Assembly: GCF_000003605.2 (NCBI RefSeq)
Contig: NW_003158239.1
Location: 1-48,123, forward strand
DNA from: Saccoglossus kowalevskii
Taxonomy: Eukaryota > Hemichordata > Enteropneusta > Harrimaniidae
DNA: 48,123 bases
Reading direction: 5' to 3'
Shown piece after piece: positions 25,401-38,182 of the stretch. Each line of letters starts with the position of its first letter. Position 1 is the stretch's first letter. Both the position numbers and the translations under genes were made by a program. Below the pieces are notes generated by a model. It did no database searches, was not told the origin of the DNA, and saw nothing but the letters and a program-made list of their open reading frames with translations.

Positions 25401-27429
25401 AGTGAACAGTTACTGGCTCGTTGAAGCTGTGGTATATTATACTAGCTATGCGAATTGGAACGAAACATATGTCGGAAATGACGTATCTGTAAAAGAATGT
25501 CATTTTGAGCATTTTTATAAATAATAAATTTAAAACCAGTCTTACAATATATTTTTCTTATGTATATCCTTTTTTTTCAATTCAAAGTATGAAACACTGA
25601 TACAAAATACTTCTTCTTGGCTATCTTATATTTTGTCAGGGTGTGTGATCAATGTCTTTGTTATTTATATCATCATCACTAAATCACGAATTCTCGTGTC
25701 AATACGAAGTTCATTGACTGTGAGTATACCATGCTACACATGGCAATAAACTAAGAAGCAGAAATATGAATCAGTTTGTGACAGGCGTTTAAATCTTTGA
25801 CCCGACTTTGTCACATCTATCACAAATTTTGACAAGAAACGATTTCCTCGGAAATGTGTAACGTGAGCGGGGGTAAGTTGCATGAATTCACAGACCGGAT
25901 GTTTTCATGTTTTACCCCCCCCCCCTTCCCCACCATTACCGCCATTGGGGAAAGCGAGATGTCATAAACACGTGAAACACGTGAGAAGTGATTCTTGGAT
26001 ATCCATGTTGCAAGAAGAAGAGAATACTGATCTAGGACGATATAGCTGTTTTGACCGCGGCCCGAATTGCGGGATTTGGACCAAAAATTACATGCGTGTT
26101 CACTCACTGTGTTATTTCAAACAGGGTTCACTGACATCAAAAGCAACCACACTTTTTTTTCTACAGTCCCGCATCGGTGTTCTGTTTTAACTCGCCCACT
26201 CAAATAGTTGAGTACGGACGGAATATATACACAACCGCCTCTTTCGCTTGAAATGTCTTAAAATCAGCGAATATGTACTAAACAATACACCAACGTGATT
26301 TTATTTGTTGATAGCATATAGCTTAGTATTGCTAAGGTCTATGATATTATTCAATATACGTGTGCAATCTACTGGTACTCCTACATACAATGGCCAAAGA
26401 GATTTTTAGAAGAACTTCAAAAAAAATATGAAAATATATAAATATATGCATATATGCATGTGTCTATAAGACAACGGTACACGGACATGCCAAGCCCATG
26501 TGTAAGCTCATATGAGATTGTTCGGAGTGTTGTATCGATTACGTTTATGCAAATATCGCGGCGATTGAATAAATTGCGTTATTAAAATTTTACAGTCTTA
26601 CATACAGGGATGATCAATAACCCGGAAGTAGAAATTGACACTCGTGGAATGACGGAAAACACGACTAGACAAAAAATATGTTTCTTTTCAAAGCGGTTAG
26701 GGTCAAAATAAATATACAACTGATGTGTCAAATAAAGAACTCATTTCTGAGCAGACTGACAGAATTAAAACAAATGATTTCCCGCCGGGCGTCCATCGGA
26801 GTACAAGGCCGATGTTGAGTGATGTGACATCCGTTGTTTCGAACGTAGATTGATCGGCAATTGGGAAAGGTCGTATAAACAGTCGTGGATTCTCAATAAA
26901 AAGATTGTTAAGGGTCACTTCCGATTACATGGTCTTTCGTGAATTCCGTCCATCAAGCTTAATTTACAGATGTTTTTGTCGGAGTATAAATTGTTGTAAT
27001 ATTTTCTAGTAAATCGGGTGCGTTCGGGTTGATTCGTAAAATATCGTTGTCACTTCTACACAGTTCTGAAGATTCAAATGGTTTTTGATTTTGTTTCTGT
27101 TTGTGCTTTGCAAATATACTAGTAATCGAAAGAAAATAAGACAGTCCCTATATAAGGGACTGTGAAAATATATAATTATATTGACGTAATGGCGGTACAC
27201 CCATGATGCATCTGACTTATTTTTATGTGTACTTAGTAAACTTCCTGTTTTGAAAAGAAACTATGATGAAATTACTTGCACTTGTATTCATGATGATTGT
27301 TTACTGATTTATTTTTCTTTTGACATAATTTTGCGAAGATTTAGTAATACAGTTATGAACTTTTTGCGCCAGCATGTCACAAAACTACGATTTATTATAG
27401 TGGATAATGGAACTGCTTCGTAGATGTTC

Positions 27430-27600
27430 CTCTACGATTTAAAGCTGCGAAAGCAGCGCCACCTCGTGTTCGACATGGGTCCCTTGCGACGTATTCAACG
27501 CGTACAAAACTAACATGTAGTTCGTTTACACAAAATTTAAACCCACTGAATGACGAATAATGATACGGGGAACGTCTCGCGCGCGACAGCATTGCTATAG
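27430..27600. repeat. Diverged relative of the 119-bp family
   Basis: Shares AGCGCCACCT, GTTCGACATGGG, GCGACGTATTCAACGCGTAC and a CGCGCGACAGC end with the 119-bp unit, in the same order but much diverged. Borders approximate. Confidence 0.5.
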
Positions 27601-30600
27601 ATCTCATGGCTAACTGCGCATGTCACAACTACCTTGTCAGTGGTTCGTCCTCTATTTGACATACAGTTAACAGCTAAAAACAAAACATACATTCTGAGAT
27701 TTCATATTTATTTATTTTCACGCCGAATATACTAATGGTATGTACTAGTTCTACTTAACAAATTGCAAAAGTATTACATAGTGTGAAAAAAAACAAATGA
27801 TAGAAAATGAGCAATTTGCATGATGATACTAATGGTTTTGGCTTCCGGCTTGCTCATGGTCTAAAAGTCACTAGTTAGTTGGGAACATCATGAATATTTT
27901 ACATTTCAGTCTAGTAAAAAATAGCCTAACGCAATAGGTGTCTAGTGTGAAAAATGTAACAAACTTCAAGCATTTAGCTGAACACAGGGAGTCAACTATT
28001 TGCTGATTAAACTTGGTGAGGCAACTTTCTCATTTCATCACAAGTCTAAACGAAACATATTAAGCTACTAGTGTTGTGTAGTTAATGAAATATTAGACCA
28101 ACAGTTTAACAAATCACGTCTTTTTTTTGCATATTTATATTTATACATATATTTACATATATCATGGCTTAACAAACTGCCTTAAAAAAATGCCAAAAAA
28201 ATTAGCCACGAACCTGGGTCTCATCCTTTCAACGTGAGAAATATCATTGTCAGTCTTAAAACACTGAAATTCAATAATTTAATCACAGCTTGACCCGAAT
28301 TACCATTAGCCCCCCCCCCCCCCACCGGAATTATGATATGTGAAAACAACGCTACACAGTATTTATATGCATCTGAATGGTGATTACAAATCGGACTATC
28401 TGCATGGCTATAAAAACCGGAAGTCACACTTGTGAGAAGTATGGTCTTCCAGTTGTCACAATCTCCGTGGAGATAACAAAAACTATTTACGATGTTAACT
28501 TTCATGAGAAGTAAAAGATGTAAACTAAATGAAGAGGTGATAGTGCTGATACCTTGACCAGAATAAAAGTCATGCGATTGGCTATTTATTTTAGGGGCTC
28601 CGAGTCGTCATTAACGAGTGTGAGACTGCAACGATAGAGGGCGTGGTGCATTGGTGCGCGGGAAATTCTGATACAAACATAAAGACACATTTCCAAAGGC
28701 TCATGTATGTCAGCTGAAATTGAAGACTGTATGTTTGTTGGGAAACTAGTTGTGATAAATATGCACTAAAGAACTCAAAGAATATGATAGTTGTTTTTTG
28801 AATAGCTCTGACTTCGTCTTGTTAAATGGCAACGGAAATGACGTACTTGTAGTCCTATTACTTTTTCTCGCTACTAAGAGCTTGAATATGAACTTTAACT
28901 CCACAGTCTGTTTACAATTTACTATTCCGGTACTATTCTCGGAGGCGGACATCCGGGCATTTTCACCGCATGGCAACCATCACGGTGAAAACAAAAGCCG
29001 AAGCTCTCAGAAAACGGTACAACGATGGTTGTTGAGGCTCCCCTGAACAGTGTAAAAGGATTAACCCCCTGCGCGTGTAATTCATATAAATTTGATTGTT
29101 CAGGATTGTTCTTCAAAGTTGAGTTCGCTCGGCGTTCCGCGTTCCGCACGCAGAGCCCGTAGAAATACGTGGTACAGTGGTGCGCGTCTTAGGAACGTGG
29201 AACGTCATGTGACGTAGCTCCCCCCCCCCCCCCCCGAGGATGAGTGAAATCAGGTTTACTATCAAGGAGCACGCCCGCTGGAGTCACAGCGCTGGTCACC
29301 ATTCTATGTTATGTGAATTATACATATACATATACCATCACGTGACAAACACAAATTTACATTATCTGTTTAAAGGTAGATTCTGGTGAAAATGACTAAT
29401 TATTCGAAACACGGTATCAACGGTGTATGTGTACAGGGAGTGTACTACTCTGGCTAGTGTTTTGATGTAAACACGTTGCGGCTTGCTGAGTCAATGAGCG
29501 ATAACAAAGTAAATCACCATGTGGTGTAGAGCCTTGTCGTAATTTATTGCTTGGTACAGGGGAAATGCATGAGAGTCATGCCCTATCCTCTCTAACAACT
29601 AAATGTATATTAAACTTTTCCCCTCGTCCTTGGCAGTGATATGCCTATAGGTCATCCATGACGTCATCGCCCGTGGATTGTTTAAACTGTGCGCGTGCAC
29701 GTGACTCAAACGATAATTAATTTTACTAATAAGTATAACAATAATAAATTTTCTTTCTGTTTTGATGATTTCATTTTACCCCTGTTTTAAACATATCTCA
29801 TAGTCTCAACGCGTTAATAAACACCTCGATGAAAGGAGGCATGTTGGGGGATAGTGTAACTATGACGACTGGCAATAACTTTTATGATCTAGTTTGATAT
29901 GGACTGTAACTTTCACCGGTGACGTAGAAAAGCGATTTTGTCCCTGGCCTCAATGAGAAGTCTACCCCATACGTTGTATCGGCTTACCCCTATAGTTTAA
30001 GTAGTCAATCAACAAAATAAACGACGACAATACATGGTATTAATCACTTAGACAGTAAACAATGTGTTTAATTCTTCCAGGGGTTTTCAAGTGTTGTGTG
30101 ATTTTTTTCTTATTTTTCGCTGGAAACGTGTTTTATTAACGTGGTTTCGCTTTTTACAGACACATGAACGCTCCATCACCTACTAGTTGCCTTCTTTACG
30201 GGGAATGCGAAGAAAATTGTTTATTGATGATCGTTTCTATTAAAATCTAAGTATGTGTATGTCCGGCAGCCATCGTCAAATTGTTTTTAACATACGCGAA
30301 CATTTTTACTTGTCATTCATGCGAATATCTACTTAAGTGTTTGGCAAACGTTGACGAAGCCTTGAAACAACACGTCTCCATGATCGGAACTACTCCATCA
30401 CTGGCAGTTAAGACGATTGATAATACTATCGCTTTTATAAGTTATACAATCTTATCTATGGTGCGAAGTATTCGCGGTGCAAACATTCCTATATAAATAT
30501 ATTCAACCTTCAAGTGTGTGTGTATATATCACATCTCACTGTTGTTACAAGTGTTGTTATTGGATTATCCAAACCCTAACACGTGACGATAGAGACAAAA

Positions 30601-32072
30601 TGATATACTACGTTCCCAGGTGATCTTACTCGATGAGATCGAACATGTAATTTAATGATAAAACATGGTGATGTCATTTTGACTACTGCGTAATGTTTTT
30701 GTTCGTAACAAATTTTGTTCATTTCCACAGCGCCGATTTCGGTGTTCTTCAAGGTTTTGAAATCTACGAAAATATTTTGCATCCAAGCTAGACAACGAGC
30801 GGACTGATAATAAAATATAAGATTTAAATTTACTTCATGCGAATCAGAAGATTATGGCAGAGATGCGTTCTATTTGCTATGAACGTTCTGTGTCAACTGA
30901 GGTTTGCCAAGAACTCTCTGAGATAATTCCAGTCTGTGCGTTCGCAGGGAAATCATTATATTATTAGTCGTTATTGTTTTCTTGAAATGTCACATTGTGT
31001 CAATGATTTTCGTTATTATATATAAAATATAGATATTACACAATTTACAAGAGTTGTTATTGTGCCTGAGTGATGTATGTATGTAAATGCAAATGAGTGA
31101 AAGGGCTGTTCGATATGATGAAATAAATACTACGTGGTCGTTCGGAAAATGACACGATTTGGTTGGATGACGGCCATGACTATAATATTCATATATATGT
31201 TACCATTCTAGTAACTCATTCTTAGCTATTATCGCCCTCATAGTCAAAATACAACGTATCGTTTGTTTAATTGTATACTTCAACACTGCCAGATGTCACC
31301 GTGACGTGCCATATTATAACATATCTCGATCACATGGAATCAAAAAAATAATCAGATTTTAACTACCACTTCATATTATCAACATTTTTCTCGGTCACAT
31401 AGAATGTTATTATTATTATTATATTACATATTTTCCTTCCAAGAATACATCATGGGAGTGCCGATTTCAAAAAGTTTAGAACAGAATCAGCGAACTTCTT
31501 TGTGTGGAGTCCGATCAAATCCTGGTGGCAGCCATGTTTATTTTTATTATTAGAGAACGCTTACGCGCGTAATCATTCCATATTTGGATTTCGCATTTCC
31601 GTATTGGTAGGATGAAAATACCCCGTAAAATACAGCAAAATTACGGCACGCTGTGACTTGTGGCGTTACGGTGACAGATATAATAATAGCTTTTATTGCA
31701 TAGAATGGTTAGTTCTTGTCTATAATATCGAACCAAAAAAAATCGTCGCCTCGAAAGGTAAATCTTTCGCCCATCTATGTCATAACATTGCATGCTACCT
31801 TCGCCGCTAGAGGGCGAATGTTGGTGAAGAGCAGTGATAGTCGACTCAGTGAGTTCAGATCGTAACAATTGTGAACATTTGTATAGAAGATAGTTAATTT
31901 GAAACCTTACTAAATCACGATGGATTACTCTTTTCCGGCACGTGATAGGTAGGACTCCCCGTGAAAGGAATTCCGGGGCGGAAATAAAGCTCTGGTGACG
32001 AGAATTTGCATACTTGCTGTTTTGAATAAAGTTCTCATGTTACGAGTTCAGTTTAGGAGAAATCATGTAGGA

Positions 32073-32086
32073 GCGCCATCTGGCGG
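32073..32086 (-). promoter_or_regulatory. CTCF-like motif
   Basis: On the minus strand CCGCCAGATGGCGC matches 13 of 14 positions of CCASYAGRKGGCRS. A weaker plus-strand match, CCGCTAGAGGGCGA (12 of 14), lies at 31804-31817. It sits next to the repeat relic at 32114-32207 and may have come with it. Confidence 0.4.
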
Positions 32087-32113
32087 ACATATTTCCGTAA
32101 AATTTCGTTTCAC

Positions 32114-32207
32114 ATCGCGTCCTGTTCAATATGGGACTCATAGAGACGTATACAACGCGTGTAAAATGAAATTCGAACACGCGCTGCGCGACGACCTCTG
32201 TCATTTA
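32114..32207 (+). repeat. Single diverged copy of the 119-bp unit
   Basis: Contains CGCGTCCTGTTC, GAGACGTATACAACGCGTGT and GAACACGCGCTGCGCGACGA as in the 3307-3782 array but lacks its internal ACATTGTTTATTTAT segment and has a short insertion before GAGACG. Confidence 0.8.
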
Positions 32208-33755
32208 AGTTCTGAAATTGTTACATTCACATGTGCATATCGATAAGTAGGCCGACCACTAAAATCAGTGTTTGTCCCGTGGACTGTAAGACGTATAATT
32301 AGATGAAAAAGTGCACATATTGAACTGAATTGAATAGAGATTTGATGTGGAGAGAATTTCCTTAATGGGCGTCATCACTCAGCGATGTGCACAATTCTTT
32401 TGTTTTTAATCACATTTCTCTGCATTATGAAGAGACCGTCGTTGGCAACAAGGTTAGACGAAAAACGGGGGTTAATCGCCGCTCACTGGGCCCGAGGCCG
32501 CGTGCCACTTCACAGAATGCATCGGAAGTTGTCGCTATTGATAATGCATCAATAACCAATGTGTGGTATGGGTGGTCGTCTCGTCTGATTTGTCGGGGTC
32601 AAGGTGATGATATCGGTATAGGCAGTATAATACCGTTTATTATTACCACCTTTTAATGTCTCCTTGCCTCCGCAAACTATTCCTCGTCCATTGTCAGCCA
32701 TCTGATCATGTGAGGTAAAGTTATTTGTCGATGTGTAAATAATGTGACTAGGTAACTGGGACATGCAGCCGCCCAACTGAAACTCGAATCTATGTAAAGC
32801 TTTACCTCGAACCTAATAGTCTTAGTTAAACAAATTAGTGATGAAGAGAGGGATAATCGGTGCATGTGGGCGCATTTTATTTCCGGGATTACAGTGATCC
32901 CCCGGTTATATCGAAAATCAGCATTAGTGTGATACATGTTTTTTCTTCATAAATATTCATTCGTAATTAACGGGGCGCCTAAGACGAATATTTGTGAGAC
33001 TATTCAAAGCAAGCAAGTCGTCAATATAAATGTATTTATTCTTGATTAATGGAGCAACGGTAGTTGGTAATGTAGCCGGAATAAGTTACAAGAAAGAGAA
33101 GACAATTAATTATTTACAAATAAATATTAATTAGACTATATTACAAAAATTAAAATAAAATTGTGAAAATGTTAACAAATAGTGATAACAAATACGTAAA
33201 AAAATTACGGCAATGTTCAAGTTATGAATACTAAGAAATATTAGCTCTCAACCGATTCAGTAAGTGCATTAAGATTACATTTACACAGTATTTGATGTTT
33301 TCGGCATTCCTCACGTCATCGTCTAAATTACTGACATGTCGTGAGTGGAGTTCATATGTAGTGGTACTGTTGCTGGTGCTATTTCTTTGAGCTAATAAGT
33401 CAATAATATATGAGCATTCTCCAAAAAATGTTAACATATTATTGGGATATTTTTCGGCTATCTGCATGCGTTGGTTCAGACTGTCCTTAAAATAAAGAAG
33501 GTGTACGGAGCACGCTGCTCACTCACACGGGTATGTTTACATGGCAAAGATAAAAATAAATCGTCTTTTTGGTTACGATTCCAATGTCTTTAAATTATCA
33601 TCATGTGATTATCGTGAAATTGGAAAATGGTAACACTGAGCAGCGGCCAAGCTTCTACGACTGAGCTTCGCTAGACGCCCTGAGAATCTAGCGTATGGAA
33701 TTATAACGGCGGGAAATACTGTACGTAATAGAAAAAAAATTGAAACATAATTTTT

Positions 33756-33769
33756 GTTACTATGACAAC
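33756..33769. promoter_or_regulatory. X-box (RFX) palindrome
   Basis: GTTACTATGACAAC matches the RFX consensus GTHNYYATRRNAAC at all positions. A 13-of-14 match, GTTGCTATGGTCAC, lies 430 bp further on at 34187-34200. Confidence 0.45.
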
Positions 33770-33893
33770 ATTAGCCTCTTGTTATTGCGGTATTAATTTG
33801 AAAACAGTGTCGTGAGTATTTGGTACTGATTAGGTCCGTCGTGCAGCTTGCTTCCTCTATTCTCACGAAACAAGATGATAAAAAAAGAATAAC

Positions 33894-33961
33894 AATTACC
33901 GTAAAGAAATGAAGTCAGCACCAAGTGAATTACCGTAAAGGAAAGCGAGTCAGTACCAATT
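33894..33961. repeat. 34-bp direct duplication
   Basis: AATTACCGTAAAGAAATGAA at 33894 recurs with changes at 33928 (AATTACCGTAAAGGAAAGCG), each followed by GTCAGYACCAA. Confidence 0.8.
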
Positions 33962-34295
33962 AAGCTACTTCGGTTGTCCAACAAGAAAGTGACAACTTTG
34001 TTAAGTAGTTTAAAACTGCTAAGTTTGATCGGCGTTGTCTGAAAGAAAAATAAGAAGTTTTCATGAACAGACACCACGGCTGGACATTCTTATCTGAAAT
34101 CGGAACCGGTTTTGTGTGGGAAGACCATTTCCTCGCTTGTGAAATTAATCCATAGAGAAGTATAAGTATGGTTAATTCAAAACTCCGTTGCTATGGTCAC
34201 GATGATTGGGGTTGGAGAGGTGGATATATTTAAGCCAGGATCTGCGATGTGGTAGTTACGTTTTATAATTAACCCTATCGTGTATCACTTTACAA

Positions 34296-34469
34296 GTTGT
34301 TGACTGGCGTTGGTTTGCTGCTTCGCTCGTCTCAGTGTACAGTTGTTGACTGGCATTACTTTTCTGCTCCATTTTCTTAGATGTTGATCGGTGTCGGTTT
34401 GCTTCTCCATTTGTCTCAGTATGTGATTGTTGATTGGCGTTGGTCTGCTGCTCCATTTGTCTGAGTATA
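34296..34469. repeat. 84-bp duplicated unit built from 38-46-bp half units
   Basis: Half units starting near 34296, 34342, 34380 and 34426 share GTTGTTGACTGGCGTTGG and CTGCTCCATTTGTCT. Because the dimer is 84 bp it stays in frame, and the minus strand reads as two 28-residue Gln/Asn/Thr-rich repeats beginning MEQ. I regard this as a minisatellite, not a proven gene. Confidence 0.85.
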
Positions 34470-35771
34470 TTTAACGGTCATACCAGTCATGTTTTTCACG
34501 AGTCCCTCAAACCTGAGTTGATCACCATTGATATCTACCATAGAAACCCGCATTGTAGCAGACTGTGATTATTCAAACTTCGATTCGAATATTTGCTGGT
34601 TTATTCGACGAATTGATTGGCTATGTCAGGTAAGAAGTTTTGAAATTATTTGATAAATATCTGGTGTATTTATTTTAGCTAGGATAAAAGAGAGCTCTAT
34701 CGCTGATTCAGAATATATAATTTTCTGTCCACTGCGAGATCCCGCGTTATGCGTGGTCTCGAACGTAAAAAACAGCACAAACAAAGGTCGTGGCGTCGTA
34801 ATGACGTCAAAACATTGCGTGGGATTTAACAAACACGAAAATATTTTGGGGATATTTCCACACTTAATAATGTGCTGTACACATTTGATGGTGGACAATT
34901 TTGATGAAGCAAGGATATCTCAACCAATTTTTCCCTCTCAATGATAAGCATGCTGACATTGAGCTATAAAAAAAGAAATCCAAAATCAAATCGTACGATT
35001 TTTACGGCATCCGTTCAGTCCGCGCCTTTCACGCAATTCGCGAGATCTCACAGTAAACGGAAATATCACCTATTTTGTGGGAATCTTCTAATATTTGAAC
35101 GTTGTGCACGACAAAATCACACCTTTAACTCGAATGTTTGTAACTCGAATGTTTCGTTTATTACGGCTGAAAATTTATCGTCATACAAAATCATGAATCA
35201 TCGATATTTCCTTCCTATCTCGTGACTTCCATGAAATATTTCGTGGCTTCCATCGGATATCTTGCCATATGAATAATCGTTGTGTTCTTCAAAACAAAAA
35301 CCAGACCCGTATCGTCATCGATTTAAATCTTCCACGAGTACCCATGAACACGCGTTGCAACACGTAAAGAAGCATACGAACATCCCAAAAATAAACCACA
35401 AATTGATGGATTCGACAGTATATAATAATTTGAAAATGAATAAATGTTCATTTCAGAAAAAAAAATTGACGCCTTCCTAAATACGATGACCACCGACATG
35501 CTGGATATTTAATGCCCACGAACATGGTCGAATGTCGAACCCGTTGTTGGAAAATATTCAGACACACTGGAATAAACTGGCAAAATTGCCCTAGAGGGCG
35601 TGATTCCAAGCGGCCCAGGTTAACTTCAGATGAGAACCCCCATTATGTCTGCTACCTTTGTATTATTACCAAAGTAAATTAAATTAAAGGTAAATTTGAA
35701 AATATTTTAACCAACCTCATTATTTCTGATAATTCGGTAACACGCCGTCATATACTTCCCAAACGCCTGTA

Positions 35772-35819
35772 TGGTTAGAATCATAGTTAGAATCATAGTT
35801 AGAATCATAGTTAGAATCA
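35772..35819. repeat. 12-bp tandem repeat x4
   Basis: AGTTAGAATCAT repeated four times with one change in the first unit. Confidence 0.95.
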
Positions 35820-35965
35820 TGTTTGCTGTTATTAGACATAATTTTATATACATATTAGAATATTCACGACTTCAAATATTAAAAATGACATTTCACTATT
35901 CCTTTTCTTGGTCTTGTTATAATATTTTCCGGGAAATGTACAAATAGATAATAGTTGTACAACAT

Positions 35966-36000
35966 GTTACTATGGTAACAATGCTTGTTGCCATGGTAAT
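35966..36000. promoter_or_regulatory. Paired X-box (RFX) palindromes
   Basis: GTTACTATGGTAAC (35966-35979, full match to GTHNYYATRRNAAC) and GTTGCCATGGTAAT (35987-36000, last base off) start 21 bp apart, about two helical turns. They lie 2.1 kb upstream of the Wnt6 ATG. Binding is inferred from the motif only. Confidence 0.5.
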
Positions 36001-36233
36001 TCAGTGTTTTGCGAATAAATATGAATATTGTGTCCGGTGCATCCCATAGATTATTGCAAATTGTTTAATTTGCAACGCAACATACTTGTTTCATTTACCT
36101 CACCCTATAGTACACTGTGCACGTCACTTGGCACCGCTGATGTGATCAGGTCTTCGTGCAATCTTCGTGTTGGTCTATAGTCGGCTATGACGATGATGAC
36201 AACGACTGTCTCGTAATAAACGTAATTGCCTGG

Positions 36234-36376
36234 NNNNNNNNNNNNNNNNNNNNNNNNNNNNNNNNNNNNNNNNNNNNNNNNNNNNNNNNNNNNNNNNNNN
36301 NNNNNNNNNNNNNNNNNNNNNNNNNNNNNNNNNNNNNNNNNNNNNNNNNNNNNNNNNNNNNNNNNNNNNNNNNNNN
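36234..36376. other. Assembly gap (143 N)
   Basis: Run of N, 1.7 kb upstream of the Wnt6 start; open frames crossing it are artefacts. Confidence 0.99.
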
Positions 36377-36905
36377 TCTATTTAGAGCCGGCTAATTCTG
36401 ATGATGCGCTAGTCTCTGACTACTCTCTGAGTCTGTCTCTGTAACATCCAGAGTCGGTGTCCTTGTTGAAGTAGCTCACCCAGGTTCAAGCAGTGAATAG
36501 AAAGTTACTATTCCAATCGACTATTTCAAAATTGCCAACTTGTAAGTTACTAGTAATTCACGAGTAGTTGTGTGCGTTTATCTGTGAAGTAGTGTGGATG
36601 AGAATGGATTTATTTGAAAATAATTTCACTGTCGGTTCTTGTTATAAATTATACTTTTCGACAGTTTTAAGGAAGTTATGATCATTCATGTACACTGGAC
36701 AGGATTTAAGTAAGACTTTTATTTTTCTCGATTCTGTCATAAACATAATATTTCCGTCAACGTGACCAGAAAGCAATAACATGCAAATGTGTTCAAATTG
36801 TTAAATTGTTTTTATCAATGACGTTTTTCGGACTGTTCAATACACGACAGAAACAATGAATAATGATCCCCAAGAAGAAAAACACTTTGATCAATTTTAA
36901 AATTA

Positions 36906-36942
36906 GTTTAATCATAGACCTTAGAAAACAGTTTTAGTTTTC
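36906..36942. repeat. Short hairpin
   Basis: AGACCTTAGAAAAC and GTTTTCTAAGGTCT form a 13-14-bp stem with a loop of about 8 bases. Confidence 0.75.
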
Positions 36943-37924
36943 TAAGGTCTCTGGTTTAATACAAATTTGTGACGTAACAGATTATTATAGTAGAATTTTC
37001 ACACTAGGTGTCTTATCTTTTAGTTTATCTCAGGTATATACTTGTATTATCAAATAACACGATTATTAATTAGTTTTTGTATTTAAACAGTTTACGTGGA
37101 ATAGTCCGGGTGTCACTGTTTATGTGTTTACTGCACCTACATCAATTGAATGGGTAATTTCTTTTCCTCATAAAACTATTGCCGGCAAATCTATTATACT
37201 AATTTGCATAACAATATGAGAAAGCAGATATACCAAGTATGGACACGTCTCTGATGCGGATGATTAATTGGCAATGGCGTTGCTTTGTTGTATAATAGAT
37301 ATATTTACGACATCGATTACCCCCGATTTCAAGGCAAAACTTGTTCTGTTTTCTCATTGCAAATTGCGTAGTGTTAATCTTGTACAGACTGGGCAGCGGA
37401 TGATGGTCGTTTCTGGTTTATATTGTAGCATCGACAATTCACAGCAAAAAAAACCGTTGTCTGGGCTCAGGAGAAGATGATATTACTAGATGCATTGTCT
37501 ATCGACATCTGAAAATAGAAAATTGTCTGGAATTTATGTTTTCTTTTCTTAGTCCACATTTTTTTTTTAATTTTGATCAATATCTACATTCCCGGTAAAA
37601 TTGATTTAAGACTCAACAGAGACCGATAAGTGATGGCAACACACTCTGACCCATAATTGGCATCGAATTTACTTTTGATACATCGCTATCATCAATACAT
37701 ATGTTACAATCAATGAAATGTATACATTAACGCAATCATTTAAGCATCCATTGGATTTACAATTCGCCATATATATGGCATTACAATCAAAACGCCACAT
37801 TATCTGCCGGGTTGTTACGCTGTAGCTATGTGCAAGTTCTCTGAGGGCAGGGTCAGAAACAGTCTCAGATCTCTTCAACGATACCAGTCATTGGAAGATC
37901 CGTTACAAAGGCGCACGCCGACGT

Positions 37925-37929
37925 CCAAT
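37925..37929 (+). promoter_or_regulatory. Possible Wnt6 CCAAT box
   Basis: GTCCAATCACAG lies 180 bp upstream of the Wnt6 ATG. A TATA-like CTATATCTATA occurs at about 38016-38026, but neither is a strong match and the transcription start is unknown. Confidence 0.25.
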
Positions 37930-38105
37930 CACAGCCACGCTTTCTGTTTACATTGTTCCGTTTCTAAATAAACCAAAAAGTGTAACTTGTAAATAGGCCT
38001 AGAGATTTATGCTCCCTATATCTATACAGGACACAGAGGAATTACAACTGGTCATCGAGTACTATTCAAAGGATACGGTAAAATCTAGAGTTCATAGTAC
38101 CGAAC

Positions 38106-38182
38106 ATGATGGCGAAGACCACAATTTTTCTTGCACTGTTTCTACTGCTACTTTTGCCAGCCAAAATTATAGGACTATGGTG
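38106..38182 (+). CDS. Wnt6: Wnt6 exon 1 (signal peptide)
   Basis: Encodes MMAKTTIFLALFLLLLLP followed by AKIIGLW and two bases of the next Trp. This is a classic signal peptide with Lys in the n-region and a poly-Leu core. The donor TG|GTGAGTAC is strong and phase 2; joined to exon 2 it reads GLWWAV, the Wnt6 N-terminal signature, so the join is convincing. An in-frame TAA at 38079-38081 precedes the first ATG. Two ATGs are adjacent (38106 and 38109); either may be used, with no effect on the mature protein. Confidence 0.92.

Larger units (their letters stand above)
22427..38105. other. Wnt10-Wnt6 divergent intergenic region
   Basis: About 15.7 kb between the Wnt10 TATA box and the Wnt6 start codon. 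I recognise no gene; the open frames are short and unlike any family known to me. It contains C runs (25915-25925, 28310-28323, 29220-29235), paired CACGTG motifs at 25969-25983, repeat relics at 27430-27600 and 32073-32207, CTCF-like motifs, X-box palindromes, short tandem repeats at 33894-33961, 34296-34469 and 35772-35819, and a gap. Enhancers serving either Wnt gene could sit here; that is inference. Confidence 0.7.

Noticed and set aside
35772-35819. Regular 12-bp repeat considered as a CRISPR-like array
   Set aside because: There are no spacers, units are directly abutting, and the DNA is animal.
36156-36444. Open frames through the 143-N gap
   Set aside because: Artefacts of undefined bases.
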